This document shows positions 51,876 to 60,299 of a stretch of DNA of 64,000 nucleotides, in pieces. Both the position numbers and the translations under genes were made by a program. Location: the NCBI RefSeq assembly GCF_026342735.1, contig NZ_JAPEMM010000001.1:3906001-3970000 (forward strand), given 5' to 3'. The DNA comes from Streptomyces sp. NBC_00193 (GTDB lineage: Bacteria; Actinomycetota; Actinomycetes; Streptomycetales; Streptomycetaceae). The notes beneath the pieces are model-generated. The model made no database searches. It saw only the letters and a program-made list of their open reading frames with translations, and was not told the origin of the DNA. Each line of letters begins with the position of its first letter. The stretch's first letter is position 1.

Positions 51876-53249
51876 ATGAGGTGGGCCCTGGTCAAGGTGT
51901 GCCTCGCGGTCACCGTGATGGTGGTCGTCGCCTTCGCCGTACCGCTCGGGCTGGTCGTCCAGGAGATGGCCAGCGACCGGGCGTTCTCCAACGCCGAGCG
52001 GCAGGCCGCCACCATCGGGCCGACGCTGTCCATCACCACCGACCCGGTGCAGTTGCGCAAGGCCGTGGAGTCCACGCAGATGGGCGCCGACCGGCGGATG
52101 GCCGTCCACGTGCCGGCCATCGGGGACGACCCGCGCGTGGACATCGGCGACGGCTGGGCCGGCGAGCGCGCCGTCTCGGAGGTCCGGCGGATCGGGCGGG
52201 CCGCGACGGCCCCGGTGGCGGGCGGCGGCTTCGCGCTGCTCCAGCCCGTGGCGCTCGGTTCCGGGGACATCGCCGTCGTGGAGATCCACGTGCCGGAGAG
52301 CGAGGTCAGCAATGGCGTCGCCACCGCCTGGGTGGTTCTCGCGGGCGTCGGCCTCGCCCTGATCGTGGGCTCGGTGGCGGTCGCGGACCGGCTCGGCGCC
52401 CGTCTGGTGCGGCCGGCCGAGCGGCTCGCGGACGCCGCGCACCGGCTGGGCGAGGGGCGGCTGGGGGCGCGGGTCCCGGAGGAGGGGCCGAAGGAACTCC
52501 GCTCGGCGGCCGTCGCGTTCAACTCGATGGCGGATCAGGTGGTGGAACTCCTGGCCAACGAGCGGGAGCTGGCCGCCGACCTCTCGCACCGGCTGCGGAC
52601 CCCGCTGACGGTGCTGCGGCTCAACGCGGCCTCCCTCGGCGACGGTCCGGCCGCGGAGCAGACCCGGGCGGCCGTGGAGCAGCTGGAGCGGGAGGTCGAC
52701 ACGATCATCCGTACCGCCCGCGAGCAGCGACCGGCCGCCGCGCAGGGGCCGGGCGCCGGCTGCGACGCCTCCGAGGTGATCCGCGACCGGATGGGGTTCT
52801 GGTCGGCGCTGGCGGAGGACGAGGGCCGCGAGGTGCGGCTCGCGGGGGTCGACCGTACGGTACGGATCCCCGTGGCCCGGCCGGAGCTGGCCGCGGCGCT
52901 GGACGCCATGCTCGGCAACGTGTTCCGGCACACCCCCGAGGGCACCCCCTTCGCGGTGGACGTCCACGACGCGGGGGACGCGGTCATCGTGCTCGTCTCG
53001 GACGCGGGGGGCGGCATCGCCGATCCGGACGCGGCCCTGCGGCGCGGCAACGACGGGGGCCGCGACGGGTCCACGGGCCTGGGGCTGGACATCGTCCGGC
53101 GGGTCGCGGAGTCGACGGGCGGGGACGTGCGGCTGGGGCGTTCGGTGCTCGGCGGCACCGAGGTGCGGGTGTGGATCGCGCTGGACGGGCGGTCGCGGGG
53201 CGAGTCCGCGCGTACCGGACGCGGCCGGCGCAAGCGGCGACGCAACTGA
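51876..53249 (+). CDS. Sensor histidine kinase
   Basis: The 457-residue kinase has two transmembrane helices (about 4-30 and 150-172) around a 120-residue extracellular sensor. A HAMP domain (RLVRPAERLADAAHRLGEGR) is followed by the H-box LSHRLRTPLTVLRL and ATPase boxes LGNVFRHTP, VSDAGGGIAD and STGLGLDIVRRVAE. The C-terminal tail is Arg-rich. It forms a two-component system with the regulator at 51179; the signal is unknown. Confidence 0.88.
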   Translation: MRWALVKVCLAVTVMVVVAFAVPLGLVVQEMASDRAFSNAERQAATIGPTLSITTDPVQLRKAVESTQMGADRRMAVHVPAIGDDPRVDIGDGWAGERAVSEVRRIGRAATAPVAGGGFALLQPVALGSGDIAVVEIHVPESEVSNGVATAWVVLAGVGLALIVGSVAVADRLGARLVRPAERLADAAHRLGEGRLGARVPEEGPKELRSAAVAFNSMADQVVELLANERELAADLSHRLRTPLTVLRLNAASLGDGPAAEQTRAAVEQLEREVDTIIRTAREQRPAAAQGPGAGCDASEVIRDRMGFWSALAEDEGREVRLAGVDRTVRIPVARPELAAALDAMLGNVFRHTPEGTPFAVDVHDAGDAVIVLVSDAGGGIADPDAALRRGNDGGRDGSTGLGLDIVRRVAESTGGDVRLGRSVLGGTEVRVWIALDGRSRGESARTGRGRRKRRRN

Positions 53250-53317
53250 CGTAACCCTGGGGCGGGCGGGGGCGCGCCGCGCGCCCGGTATGTCCCGCTG
53301 TCGGTACGGTCCGCGCC

Positions 53318-53482
53318 ATGGACACCCTCATCTTCGGCGGCCTCCTCGCCACGCTGATCGCGATGTACCGGGACGCCCCGCGGTTCGTCGTGCTCGGCGC
53401 CTGGTGGCTCATGCTCCTCGCCGTGATCCTGCTGATGGCGCACCACATCACCAGCAGCCTCGCCCTCACCTTGAGCTACTGA
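53318..53482 (+). CDS. DUF5993-like small membrane protein
   Basis: The 54-residue product (MDTLIFGGLLATLIAMYRD start) has two short membrane helices separated by a basic/acidic loop and ends HHITSSLALTLSY. It sits 2 bp ahead of the DsbB-like gene. This small family recurs next to DsbB-like proteins in Streptomyces, so it may be an accessory subunit; that role is inference. Confidence 0.75.
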   Translation: MDTLIFGGLLATLIAMYRDAPRFVVLGAWWLMLLAVILLMAHHITSSLALTLSY

Positions 53483-53484
53483 CC

Positions 53485-54135
53485 GTGGCCGCGATGTCCA
53501 GCCTCCTCCCGGAACCGTCATTGGAGGGCGGCCTGCTGGGCCGGGTCCAGTTCTGGTTCGCGTGCGCCTTCGCGATCGGCTGGACGGGGGTGGTGTGCGG
53601 CGGGCTCTTCTACCAGTTCGGGCTGGGGGAGTACCCCTGCCCGCTCTGCATCGTGCAGCGGATGTTCATGCTGCTGGCGGCCATGGGGGCGGCCCACATC
53701 GTCCGGACGGCGCTGACGCGCGGGGCGGTGACCGGCCGCGACTACATGATGGGCTGGGGCCTGTCCCTGGTCGCCGTGATCGCCGGCTCGTTCGCCTCGT
53801 GGCGGCAGACGATGCTGCACGTCCTGCCGGGCGACAAGGGGTACGGGAGCGAGGTGTTCGGCCTGCACCTCTACGTCTGGGCGTGGATCCTCTTCCAGGC
53901 CTCGGTCGTCGCCGTGGGCATCGTCCTGGCCTTCGCCCACGCCACCGCGGACCGGTCCGTCCCGGCGCAGGACCCGGGGGCGTACCGCACGGTGGGGATG
54001 CTCGCGCTGTGGTTCCTGGGGCTGGTGATCGCCGTGAACCTCGTGGCCGTCTTCCTGGAGGAGGGCTTCCACTGGTTCCTGCCGGACGACCCGACGCGCT
54101 ATCAGTTCTTCTACGACGTGGGGATCCTGGACTAG
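53485..54135 (+). CDS. DsbB-like disulfide bond formation protein
   Basis: The 216-residue protein has four to five membrane helices and the quinone-side active motif C-P-L-C in YPCPLCIVQRMFML. E. coli DsbB has a second essential cysteine pair in the last external loop; here that loop (HVLPGDKGYGSEVFG) has no cysteine. The electron path must therefore differ. GTG 53485 lies 2 bp after the previous stop; ATG 53494 is an alternative. Confidence 0.82.
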   Translation: MAAMSSLLPEPSLEGGLLGRVQFWFACAFAIGWTGVVCGGLFYQFGLGEYPCPLCIVQRMFMLLAAMGAAHIVRTALTRGAVTGRDYMMGWGLSLVAVIAGSFASWRQTMLHVLPGDKGYGSEVFGLHLYVWAWILFQASVVAVGIVLAFAHATADRSVPAQDPGAYRTVGMLALWFLGLVIAVNLVAVFLEEGFHWFLPDDPTRYQFFYDVGILD

Positions 54136-54258
54136 CTGAGGTTGGCGCGGAGTTGACGCCCTCCGCGCGGGAATCCGTACGACCTGCTTGAGTGGGTCCG
54201 CCCTTCTCCTCTGCTGGGTTCCTCTCCTGATTCCTTCCGTATGCGATGGGAAGCCGTC

Positions 54259-54933
54259 ATGCGCTACGCAGTCCTCGGCACCGGGATCGTCGGCCGTACG
54301 GTGGCCGCCCGGTTGCTCTCCCTCGGCCACGAGGTCGTCATCGGCACCCGGGACCCCGCGGCCACCCTGGAGCGCACCGAGTACGCCGCGTGGCAGCAGG
54401 CCCACCCGGCGGCGGGGCTCGCCCCCTTCGCGGAGGCGGCGCGGCTCGGCGAGGTGCTCGTCAACGCCACGGGCGGGCAGGTCAGCGTGGCCGCCCTGAC
54501 GGACGCCGACGCCGCGCACCTGGACGGCAAGATCCTGATCGACATCGCGAACCCGCTGGACTTCTCGCGCGGGTTCCCGCCCGGGCTCGAACCGGTGGAC
54601 AGCGACAGCCTGGGCGAGCTGATCCAGCGGACCTTCCCGGGGCTGCGCGTGGTCAAGACGCTGAACACGATGAACTGCCAGGTCATGGTCGACCCGGCCC
54701 GGGTCCCCGGCGACCACACCGTCTTCCTCTCGGGTGAGGACGCCGAGGCCAAGAAGGCCGTACGGGAACTCCTGTACTCCTTCGACTGGCGCGAGCACAC
54801 CGTCATCGACCTGGGCGGCATCGAGACGGCGCGCGGCACGGAGATGCTGCTGCCGATCTGGCTCCGGCTGATGGGGAGCCTCGGGCACACGGACTTCAAC
54901 TTCCACATCCAGGGCGCGAACCGGGCTGAGTAA
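54259..54933 (+). CDS. F420_oxidored-type NADP-binding reductase
   Basis: The 224-residue protein has an N-terminal Rossmann motif YAVLGTGIVGRTVAARL, VVIGTRDP (NADP preference), VNATGGQ and IDIANPLDFSRG, as in F420H2:NADP oxidoreductase relatives that reduce unknown substrates. ATG 54259 is preferred for GGGAAG upstream; ATG 54241 would add six residues. Confidence 0.83.
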   Translation: MRYAVLGTGIVGRTVAARLLSLGHEVVIGTRDPAATLERTEYAAWQQAHPAAGLAPFAEAARLGEVLVNATGGQVSVAALTDADAAHLDGKILIDIANPLDFSRGFPPGLEPVDSDSLGELIQRTFPGLRVVKTLNTMNCQVMVDPARVPGDHTVFLSGEDAEAKKAVRELLYSFDWREHTVIDLGGIETARGTEMLLPIWLRLMGSLGHTDFNFHIQGANRAE

Positions 54934-55024
54934 CCGGACGGAGCAGCCGGCGCCCGGACGGAGGCGGAGATGTTGCCGCCTCCCGCACCCGGGCCCAGGG
55001 TGGCCGTGACGAAAGGAGCCGCGC

Positions 55025-55324
55025 ATGAGAGTCATGCTCAGGGCCCACTTGGACACGGCGGCGACGAACGAGGGCATCAAGAGCGGCGCCCTTCCCGCGG
55101 CCATCAAGAAGCTCATGGAAGCGGTGAAGCCGGAGGCCGCCTACTTCGGCCTCCACGAGGGCGTCCGGTCCTGCTGGATGGTCTTCGACCTCCAGGACAG
55201 CTCCCAGATGCCCCCGCTGATGGAGGACCTGTTCCTGCAGTTCAACGCCGAGCTGGAGGTCGGCCCCGTCATGAACGCCGAGGACCTGGCGAAGGGGCTG
55301 GCGGCGATGAAGAGCGCGGGCTGA
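55025..55324 (+). CDS. Small conserved ferredoxin-fold protein
   Basis: The 99-residue protein has a beta-alpha-beta-beta layout (MRVMLRAHLDT, EAAYFGLHEGVRSCWMVFDL, FNAELEVGPVM) like DUF3303-type dimeric alpha/beta-barrel proteins. GAAAGGAG precedes ATG 55025. The last 56 bp overlap the convergent MFS gene. Function unknown. Confidence 0.7.
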   Translation: MRVMLRAHLDTAATNEGIKSGALPAAIKKLMEAVKPEAAYFGLHEGVRSCWMVFDLQDSSQMPPLMEDLFLQFNAELEVGPVMNAEDLAKGLAAMKSAG

Positions 55325-56624
55325 GGCCGGGCACCCGGGCCGGCTCCGGGGTCGGCTCCTGGACGGGCCCCAGGACGGGCCCCAGGACGGGCTCCCGGAC
55401 CGGCCCCAGGACCCGGTCGGCGGCCGCCCACGCCAGCACCGCGGAGGCGGCCGCGGCCGCGCACGAGACGGCGAAGGCCGCCCGGTACCCGTAGGCCGCG
55501 GCGAGCGGACCGGAGACGGCGGCGGCCAGTGCCTGGCCGATGATCAGACCGCTGCCGGCCAGGGTCATGGCCTCGCCCATCCGCCGCGCGGGGCCGGCCC
55601 GTTCCACGAGGCCGAACAGTGCGATCAGGTGCGGGGCGACCGCCAGTCCGATCCCGGCGACGGCGAAGGCCGCGCCCCACAGGCCGGAGACGGCGAGCAG
55701 TGGCAGCGTCAGCAGCGCCTGGGCGGCGATGGTCCTGCGCAGCCGGACGGTCAGGCCGGCCGTTCCGGGCCGGGTCACGATGACGAAGCCGGCCACCGAG
55801 CTGGTCACGGCCATGGCGGCCCACACGAGCCCGGCGGCCCCGGGGGAGCCGACGGCGACGGCGAGCGCGTTGACCCCGGTATTGGCGCCGCTCCACGAGG
55901 CACCCTGCAGGACGGCCACGACGAACAGCAGGGCGAGCCCCGGAGACCACAGTCGTACGTCGCCCCGCGCGGCGGCGCCGGGTCCCGTCGGCCCGGGCGC
56001 CGTGGGATGCAGGGCGAAGAGCGTCCCGAACACCAGGCCCAGGGCGGCCGCGAGGAGCAGCGCCGAAGCGGGGTGGACGGTCACCGCGAGGATCCCGGCC
56101 AGCGCGGGCCCCACCATGAAGCCGACCTCGTCGAGGGTGGTGTCGAAGGAGAGCGCGGCCCCGACCAGGGCCTTGTCCTCTCCGGCCAGCCGCGCCCACC
56201 GGGCCCGGGCCAGCGGCCCGACCTGCGCGGCCGTGAGGCCCGCGGCGACGGCGAGCGCGATCCGGGCGGCGAGAGGCAGCCCGCCGAGGACGGCGGCGAC
56301 GAGGGCGAGGAGCACGGCGGCGTTCGCGGCGCAGGCGACCAGCAGGACGGGCCGGTGGCCGCGCCGGTCGGCGAGCCGGCCGATGACCGGCCCGCCGAGG
56401 GCCTGGCCGAGCCAGAGGGCGGCGGCGATGGTTCCGGCGTCGCCGATGCCGTCGCGTTCGTTGATGAGCAGGAGCGTGCCGATGGGGCACAGGGCGGCGG
56501 GGAGGCGGGCGAGGAACCCGTAGGCGGGGAGGGCGCGGCCGCCGAGGGCGAACACCCCGCGGAAGCCGGCGGGGGCAGGGGCGGGGGCGGGCACGGGTTC
56601 GGGCTTGGGGGACGGCGTGGGCAT
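55269..56624 (-). CDS. MFS transporter
   Basis: The 451-residue protein has about 12 membrane helices. The loop after helix 2 reads GRLADRRGHRPVLLV (motif A) and the fifth helix region has FDTTLDEVGFMVGPALAGIL. It most resembles drug or sugar exporters of the MFS_1 group. The N-terminal 22 residues are a Pro/Ala repeat. The C-terminal tail is a GPV/EP repeat, encoded by GC-rich tandem words at 55340-55412, and runs into the convergent gene. ATG 56624 has GGAGG upstream. Confidence 0.82.
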   Translation of the reverse strand: MPTPSPKPEPVPAPAPAPAGFRGVFALGGRALPAYGFLARLPAALCPIGTLLLINERDGIGDAGTIAAALWLGQALGGPVIGRLADRRGHRPVLLVACAANAAVLLALVAAVLGGLPLAARIALAVAAGLTAAQVGPLARARWARLAGEDKALVGAALSFDTTLDEVGFMVGPALAGILAVTVHPASALLLAAALGLVFGTLFALHPTAPGPTGPGAAARGDVRLWSPGLALLFVVAVLQGASWSGANTGVNALAVAVGSPGAAGLVWAAMAVTSSVAGFVIVTRPGTAGLTVRLRRTIAAQALLTLPLLAVSGLWGAAFAVAGIGLAVAPHLIALFGLVERAGPARRMGEAMTLAGSGLIIGQALAAAVSGPLAAAYGYRAAFAVSCAAAAASAVLAWAAADRVLGPVREPVLGPVLGPVQEPTPEPARVPGLSPRSSSPPAPSPGPRRS

Positions 56625-56736
56625 GGACAACCTCCAGCCGCACGCCGACCCTCCCGTTTCTCCGGCGCGCGCTGTTGCCCGTTGGGCGGGAGGCTAGCGC
56701 GGGAGCGGCCTGTTCGGTAGGGCCCGTGCGGGGTGG

Positions 56737-57237
56737 TCAGTCGCTGTCCCCCGAGGTCAGCCGCTTCGCCTGGGCGCGGCCGACCTCGGCGGCGCGGTGC
56801 AGGTAGTCGGCGATGACGGCGAGTTCGGTGTCGGAGTAGCTCGCCAGAACGGCGCCGAAGGCGCGGCCCGGGGTCTCCCAGGCGGCGCCGATCCGGTCGC
56901 GGGCGGCGGGGGCGAGGGAGACGAGGGAGCGGCGGCGGTCGTGCGGGTCGGCGTGCCGCTCGACGATGCCGGCCTTGACCAGGCGGTCCACCAGGCGGGT
57001 GGCGGAGCCGGAGGTCAGGCCGGTGAGCCGGGCGATGTCGCCGGTGCTGACCGGTTCGGGCTCCATGTCGAGGAGGGCGACGCACTGCATGTCGGTGGGG
57101 TGCAGGCCGACGTGGTCGGCCATGGCCTGGTTGAAGAGCGAGTAGTCGGCGTAGTGCCGCTGGCTCTCGGTGACGATGCGCGCGAGCAGCTCGGCGCGGG
57201 TCCACTCATCACTCGAACGAGCGTAATCCGTTGACAT
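56737..57237 (-). CDS. MarR-family regulator (divergent from NmrA-like gene)
   Basis: The 166-residue winged-helix regulator has ISTGDIARLTGLTSGSATRL-like recognition helices (STGDIARLTGLTSGSATRLV), and the wing ADPHDRRRSLVSL. ATG 57237 follows GGAG. A perfect 13-bp inverted repeat at 57262-57292 lies in the 102-bp divergent promoter and is its predicted operator. Confidence 0.87.
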   Translation of the reverse strand: MSTDYARSSDEWTRAELLARIVTESQRHYADYSLFNQAMADHVGLHPTDMQCVALLDMEPEPVSTGDIARLTGLTSGSATRLVDRLVKAGIVERHADPHDRRRSLVSLAPAARDRIGAAWETPGRAFGAVLASYSDTELAVIADYLHRAAEVGRAQAKRLTSGDSD

Positions 57238-57261
57238 CGGCTTCTCCGTGGTCCAAATTTG

Positions 57262-57306
57262 TCTGTGTGACGCAGAGATTGCGTCACACAGAATCTGCGT
57301 CACTCA
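57262..57306. promoter_or_regulatory. MarR operator: 13-bp perfect inverted repeat plus extra half-site
   Basis: TCTGTGTGACGCA (57262-57274) and TGCGTCACACAGA (57280-57292) are exact reverse complements with a 5-bp spacer. A third copy of the half-site, TCTGCGTCACTCA, follows at 57294-57306. Binding would occlude both divergent promoters. Confidence 0.8.
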
Positions 57307-57339
57307 CTCAGTCTAGAACAGGAAGAGCAGGAATCCGCC

Positions 57340-58209
57340 ATGTCGAACATGTCGAGCACGCCGAACGGTCTGAGCACGTCGAGCACGCCGAAGGTTCTCG
57401 TCACCGGTGGCCGGGGCGCCGTCGCCCGCGGCCTCTCGTCGCTCCTCGCCGCCCACGGCGTCCCGCACCGCCTCGCATCCCGCGAGCCGGACACACCCGG
57501 CACCGTCCACTGCGACCTCACCGATCCGGCGACCTTCCCCGAAGCCCTCGCCGGTGTCCGCTCCGTCTTCCTCTATGCCGAGGCCGCCGCCATCGACGCC
57601 TTCGTGAAGGAGGCCGTCGGCGCCGGCGTCGAACACGTCGTCCTCCTGTCCTCCTCCTCGGTCCTGGCCCCCGACGCCGCCGACAGCCCCCTCGCCGCCT
57701 CCCACCTCGCGGTGGAACGGGCCCTCCTCGCCTCCCCGCTGCGCACGACCCTGCTGCGCCCCGGATCCTTCGCGAGCAATGCCCTCGGCTGGGCCTGGGC
57801 GATGAAATCGGGCCACCCGGTCCACCTGCCGTACCCGGGTGCGTACAGCGACCCGGTCCACGAGGCCGACCTCGCCGAAGCCGCCTTCGCGGTCCTCACC
57901 GAGCCCTCGCTCGGGGGGCGCGCGTACACGCTGACCGGGCCGCGGACGCTGACCTTCGCCGCGCAGCTGGCCCTACTAGGCGAGGCCGTGGGCCGCCCCA
58001 TACCCTTCGAGCCCGTCTCGCGCGAGCAGTGGAAGTCCGAGGTCGACGGCTACATACCGGGCCCGTACGCGGAGGCCCTGCTCGACTTCTGGTCCGCCTC
58101 GGACGGCCTCCCGGTCGACCTCACGGACGACCTCGAGCGGCTCACCGGCCGCGCTCCGCGCACCTTCGAGGCCTGGTCCGCGGACCACGCGGACGCCTTC
58201 CGGTCCTAG
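57340..58209 (+). CDS. NmrA-like / atypical SDR NAD(P)-binding protein
   Basis: The 289-residue protein has KVLVTGGRGAVARGLSSLLA as dinucleotide loop, VVLLSSSSVL and LRPGSFASNALGWAWAM, as in NmrA and quinone-reductase-type atypical SDRs. It lacks the YxxxK catalytic pair in the usual place, so it may act as a redox sensor or quinone reductase. It is the target of the divergent MarR protein. Confidence 0.82.
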   Translation: MSNMSSTPNGLSTSSTPKVLVTGGRGAVARGLSSLLAAHGVPHRLASREPDTPGTVHCDLTDPATFPEALAGVRSVFLYAEAAAIDAFVKEAVGAGVEHVVLLSSSSVLAPDAADSPLAASHLAVERALLASPLRTTLLRPGSFASNALGWAWAMKSGHPVHLPYPGAYSDPVHEADLAEAAFAVLTEPSLGGRAYTLTGPRTLTFAAQLALLGEAVGRPIPFEPVSREQWKSEVDGYIPGPYAEALLDFWSASDGLPVDLTDDLERLTGRAPRTFEAWSADHADAFRS

Positions 58210-58233
58210 GACCGTCTTCCCCGGGGAATGGCA

Positions 58234-58269
58234 AAGGGCCCCGGTCCGCTTTCGCGGAACGGGGCCCTT
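58234..58269. terminator. Terminator between NmrA-like gene and tRNA-His
   Basis: AAGGGCCCCGGTCCGC (58234-58249) pairs, with small mismatches, with GCGGAACGGGGCCCTT (58254-58269) across a TTTC loop. It serves the plus-strand gene and lies downstream of the minus-strand tRNA. Confidence 0.8.
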
Positions 58270-58275
58270 GTGCAG

Positions 58276-58349
58276 GGTGAGTGACGGGACTTGAACCCGC
58301 GGCCACCTGGACCACAACCAGGTGCTCTACCAACTGAGCTACACCCACC
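58276..58349 (-). tRNA. tRNA-His (anticodon GTG)
   Basis: The 74-nt gene on the minus strand has the anticodon stem-loop CCTGG-TTGTGGT-CCAGG and T-arm GGTTCAAGTCC. The extra 5' G (G-1) opposite C73, the identity element of tRNA-His, is present. CCA is not encoded. Confidence 0.95.
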
Positions 58350-58444
58350 ATGTCCGGTCGGAAAACCGACCGGCCGAAGAAAAGGGTACAGGGTCCGGGA
58401 GGGTGCTCGCTCCCCCCTTGTTCCGCACCCCTCTCCGGTGGGTG

Positions 58445-59047
58445 TCAGGCGCCGGGGACGACGTGCTTGGCGGCGATGGTGCGTGCCGTGTCCGAGTCCG
58501 GACCGGGCTGCGGCACGAAGACGGCCTCCCGGTAGTAGCGCAGCTCGGCGATGGACTCCTTGATGTCCGCGAGCGCCCGGTGGTTGCCGTTCTTCGGCGG
58601 GCTGTTGAAGTAGGCGCGCGGGTACCAGCGGCGTGCCAGCTCCTTGATCGAGGACACGTCCACGATCCGGTAGTGCAGGTAGCCCTCCAGCGCGGCCATG
58701 TCGCGCAGCAGGAAGCCGCGGTCGGTGCCGACCGTGTTTCCGCAGAGCGGGGCCTTGCGGGGTTCCTTCACGTGTTCCCGTACGTAGGCCAGGACCTGCG
58801 CCTCGGCATCCGCGAGGGTGGTCCCGCCGGCCAGCTCGTCGAGCAGGCCGGACGCCGTGTGCATCTCGCGCACCACGTCGGGCATGGTTTCCAGGGCCGC
58901 GTCCGGCGGGCGGATCACAATGTCCACGCCTTCGCCGAGCACGTTGAGCTCCGAGTCGGTGACCAGTGCGGCCACCTCGATAAGTGCGTCGTCCGTCAAC
59001 GAGAGCCCGGTCATCTCGCAGTCGATCCACACCATGCGATCGTTCAT
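58445..59047 (-). CDS. orn: Oligoribonuclease
   Basis: The 200-residue DEDDh 3'-5' exonuclease has WIDCEMTGLS (first Asp/Glu), FGNTVGTDRGFL-type Exo II (LCGNTVGTDRGFLLRDM) and HRALADIKESI (Exo III). It degrades 2-5 nt RNAs and pGpG, the end product of EAL-type c-di-GMP breakdown. ATG 59047 follows AAGGTGGGG. It lies downstream of adpA on the same strand, the gene pair known in Streptomyces, with a large hairpin between them. Confidence 0.95.
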   Translation of the reverse strand: MNDRMVWIDCEMTGLSLTDDALIEVAALVTDSELNVLGEGVDIVIRPPDAALETMPDVVREMHTASGLLDELAGGTTLADAEAQVLAYVREHVKEPRKAPLCGNTVGTDRGFLLRDMAALEGYLHYRIVDVSSIKELARRWYPRAYFNSPPKNGNHRALADIKESIAELRYYREAVFVPQPGPDSDTARTIAAKHVVPGA

Positions 59048-59062
59048 GCGCCCCACCTTATG

Positions 59063-59120
59063 CGGAAGGTCCCCCGCATCGGTGACCACCGAGGTGACCA
59101 CTGATGCGGGGGACCTTCCG
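59063..59120 (-). terminator. Perfect 18-bp hairpin between adpA and orn
   Basis: CGGAAGGTCCCCCGCATC (59063-59080) and GATGCGGGGGACCTTCCG (59103-59120) are exact reverse complements around a 22-nt loop that itself holds GGTGACCAC twice. There is no U tract. It can end or attenuate adpA transcripts and set how much orn is read through. Confidence 0.8.
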
Positions 59121-59129
59121 GGGACCTCG

Positions 59130-60299
59130 TTACGCGTGCTCGCGCAGCACCCGGCCCGGGGCGTACAGCTCCGTCACCGTGGGACCGGCCGCGGCCAGTG
59201 CCGCGGCCGCGCGCTGCGGCTGCGGAGTGCGCTGGTGCGGGACCGGCGACTCCGACAGCTGAGCCACCTGGACCACGTCCGCCTGCGGGCGGCGGGCCCG
59301 GTAGGCGGAGCGGTAGGCGGCCGGGGAGGACCCCAGCTGGCGGCGGAAGTGCCCGCGCAGGGCGACCGGCGAGCGGAACCCGCAGCGTCCGGCGACCTCG
59401 TCGACCGAGTAGTCGGAGGTCTCCAGCAGCCGCTGCGCCTGAAGCACCCGCTGGGTGATCAGCCACTGCAGCGGAGCACTGCCGGTGAGCGAGCGGAACC
59501 GCCGGTCGAACGTGCGCCTGCTCATGTAGGCGCGCGCCGCCAGCGTCTCCACGTCGAACTGCTCGTGGAGGTGTTCCAGTGCCCAGGCGACGACCTCGGC
59601 CAGCGGGTCGGCGCCGATCTCCTCCGGCAGCGACCGGTCGAGGTAGCGTTCCTGGCCACCCGTGCGGCGCGGCGGGACGACGAGCCTGCGGGCCAGTGCA
59701 CCCGCCGCCTCGCTGCCGTGGTCCGTGCGCACGATGTGCAGGCACAGATCGATTCCGGCCGCGGTGCCCGCGGACGTCAGCACGTCGCCGTCGTCGACGA
59801 ACAGCTCGCGCGGATCGACGTGGACGGACGGGTAGCGCTTGGCCAGCGTCGGCGCGTACATCCAGTGCGTCGTCGCGGGCCGGCCGTCCAGCAGACCGGC
59901 GGCGGCGAGCACGAATGCCCCCGTGCACAGTCCGACGATCCGGGCCCCCTCCTCGTGCGCCAGACGCAGCGCGTCGAGCGCCTCCGGCGGCGGCGGTGAG
60001 GTGATGGAACGCCACGCGGGAACGACGACCGTGCCTGCCCGGGCGATCGCCTCCAACCCGTATGGCGCGGTCAGTTCGAGTCCGCCGGTGGTCCTCAGCG
60101 GACCGTCCTCACCGGCGCACACGAGCAGTCGGTAGCGTGGAACTCCCGCGTCCTGCCGGTCAATGCCGAACACGGAAAGTGGAATGGAGCTCTCGAAGAT
60201 CGGTCCGCCGCTGAAGAGCAGCACCGCGACGATCTCCCTGCGGCGACGCCCCGCGAGCTTCCTGCCGTCAACGACGACGGCGGTGGAATCCTGGCTCAT
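59130..60299 (-). CDS. adpA: AdpA, central developmental regulator (AraC family)
   Basis: The 389-residue transcription factor has an N-terminal ThiJ/PfpI-like dimerisation domain (IVAVLLFSGGPIFESSIPLS, VGLCTGAFVLAAAGLLDGRP) and a C-terminal AraC/XylS DNA-binding domain with AARAYMSRRTFDRRFRSL and VAGRCGFRSPVALRGHFRR. It activates hundreds of genes for aerial growth and secondary metabolism in Streptomyces. ATG 60299 follows AAGGGGGG. In most species adpA carries a TTA codon and so needs the bldA tRNA; I find no in-frame or out-of-frame TTA on the coding strand, and the linker leucine (RSLPEEIG) is CTG. Confidence 0.96.
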   Translation of the reverse strand: MSQDSTAVVVDGRKLAGRRRREIVAVLLFSGGPIFESSIPLSVFGIDRQDAGVPRYRLLVCAGEDGPLRTTGGLELTAPYGLEAIARAGTVVVPAWRSITSPPPPEALDALRLAHEEGARIVGLCTGAFVLAAAGLLDGRPATTHWMYAPTLAKRYPSVHVDPRELFVDDGDVLTSAGTAAGIDLCLHIVRTDHGSEAAGALARRLVVPPRRTGGQERYLDRSLPEEIGADPLAEVVAWALEHLHEQFDVETLAARAYMSRRTFDRRFRSLTGSAPLQWLITQRVLQAQRLLETSDYSVDEVAGRCGFRSPVALRGHFRRQLGSSPAAYRSAYRARRPQADVVQVAQLSESPVPHQRTPQPQRAAAALAAAGPTVTELYAPGRVLREHA

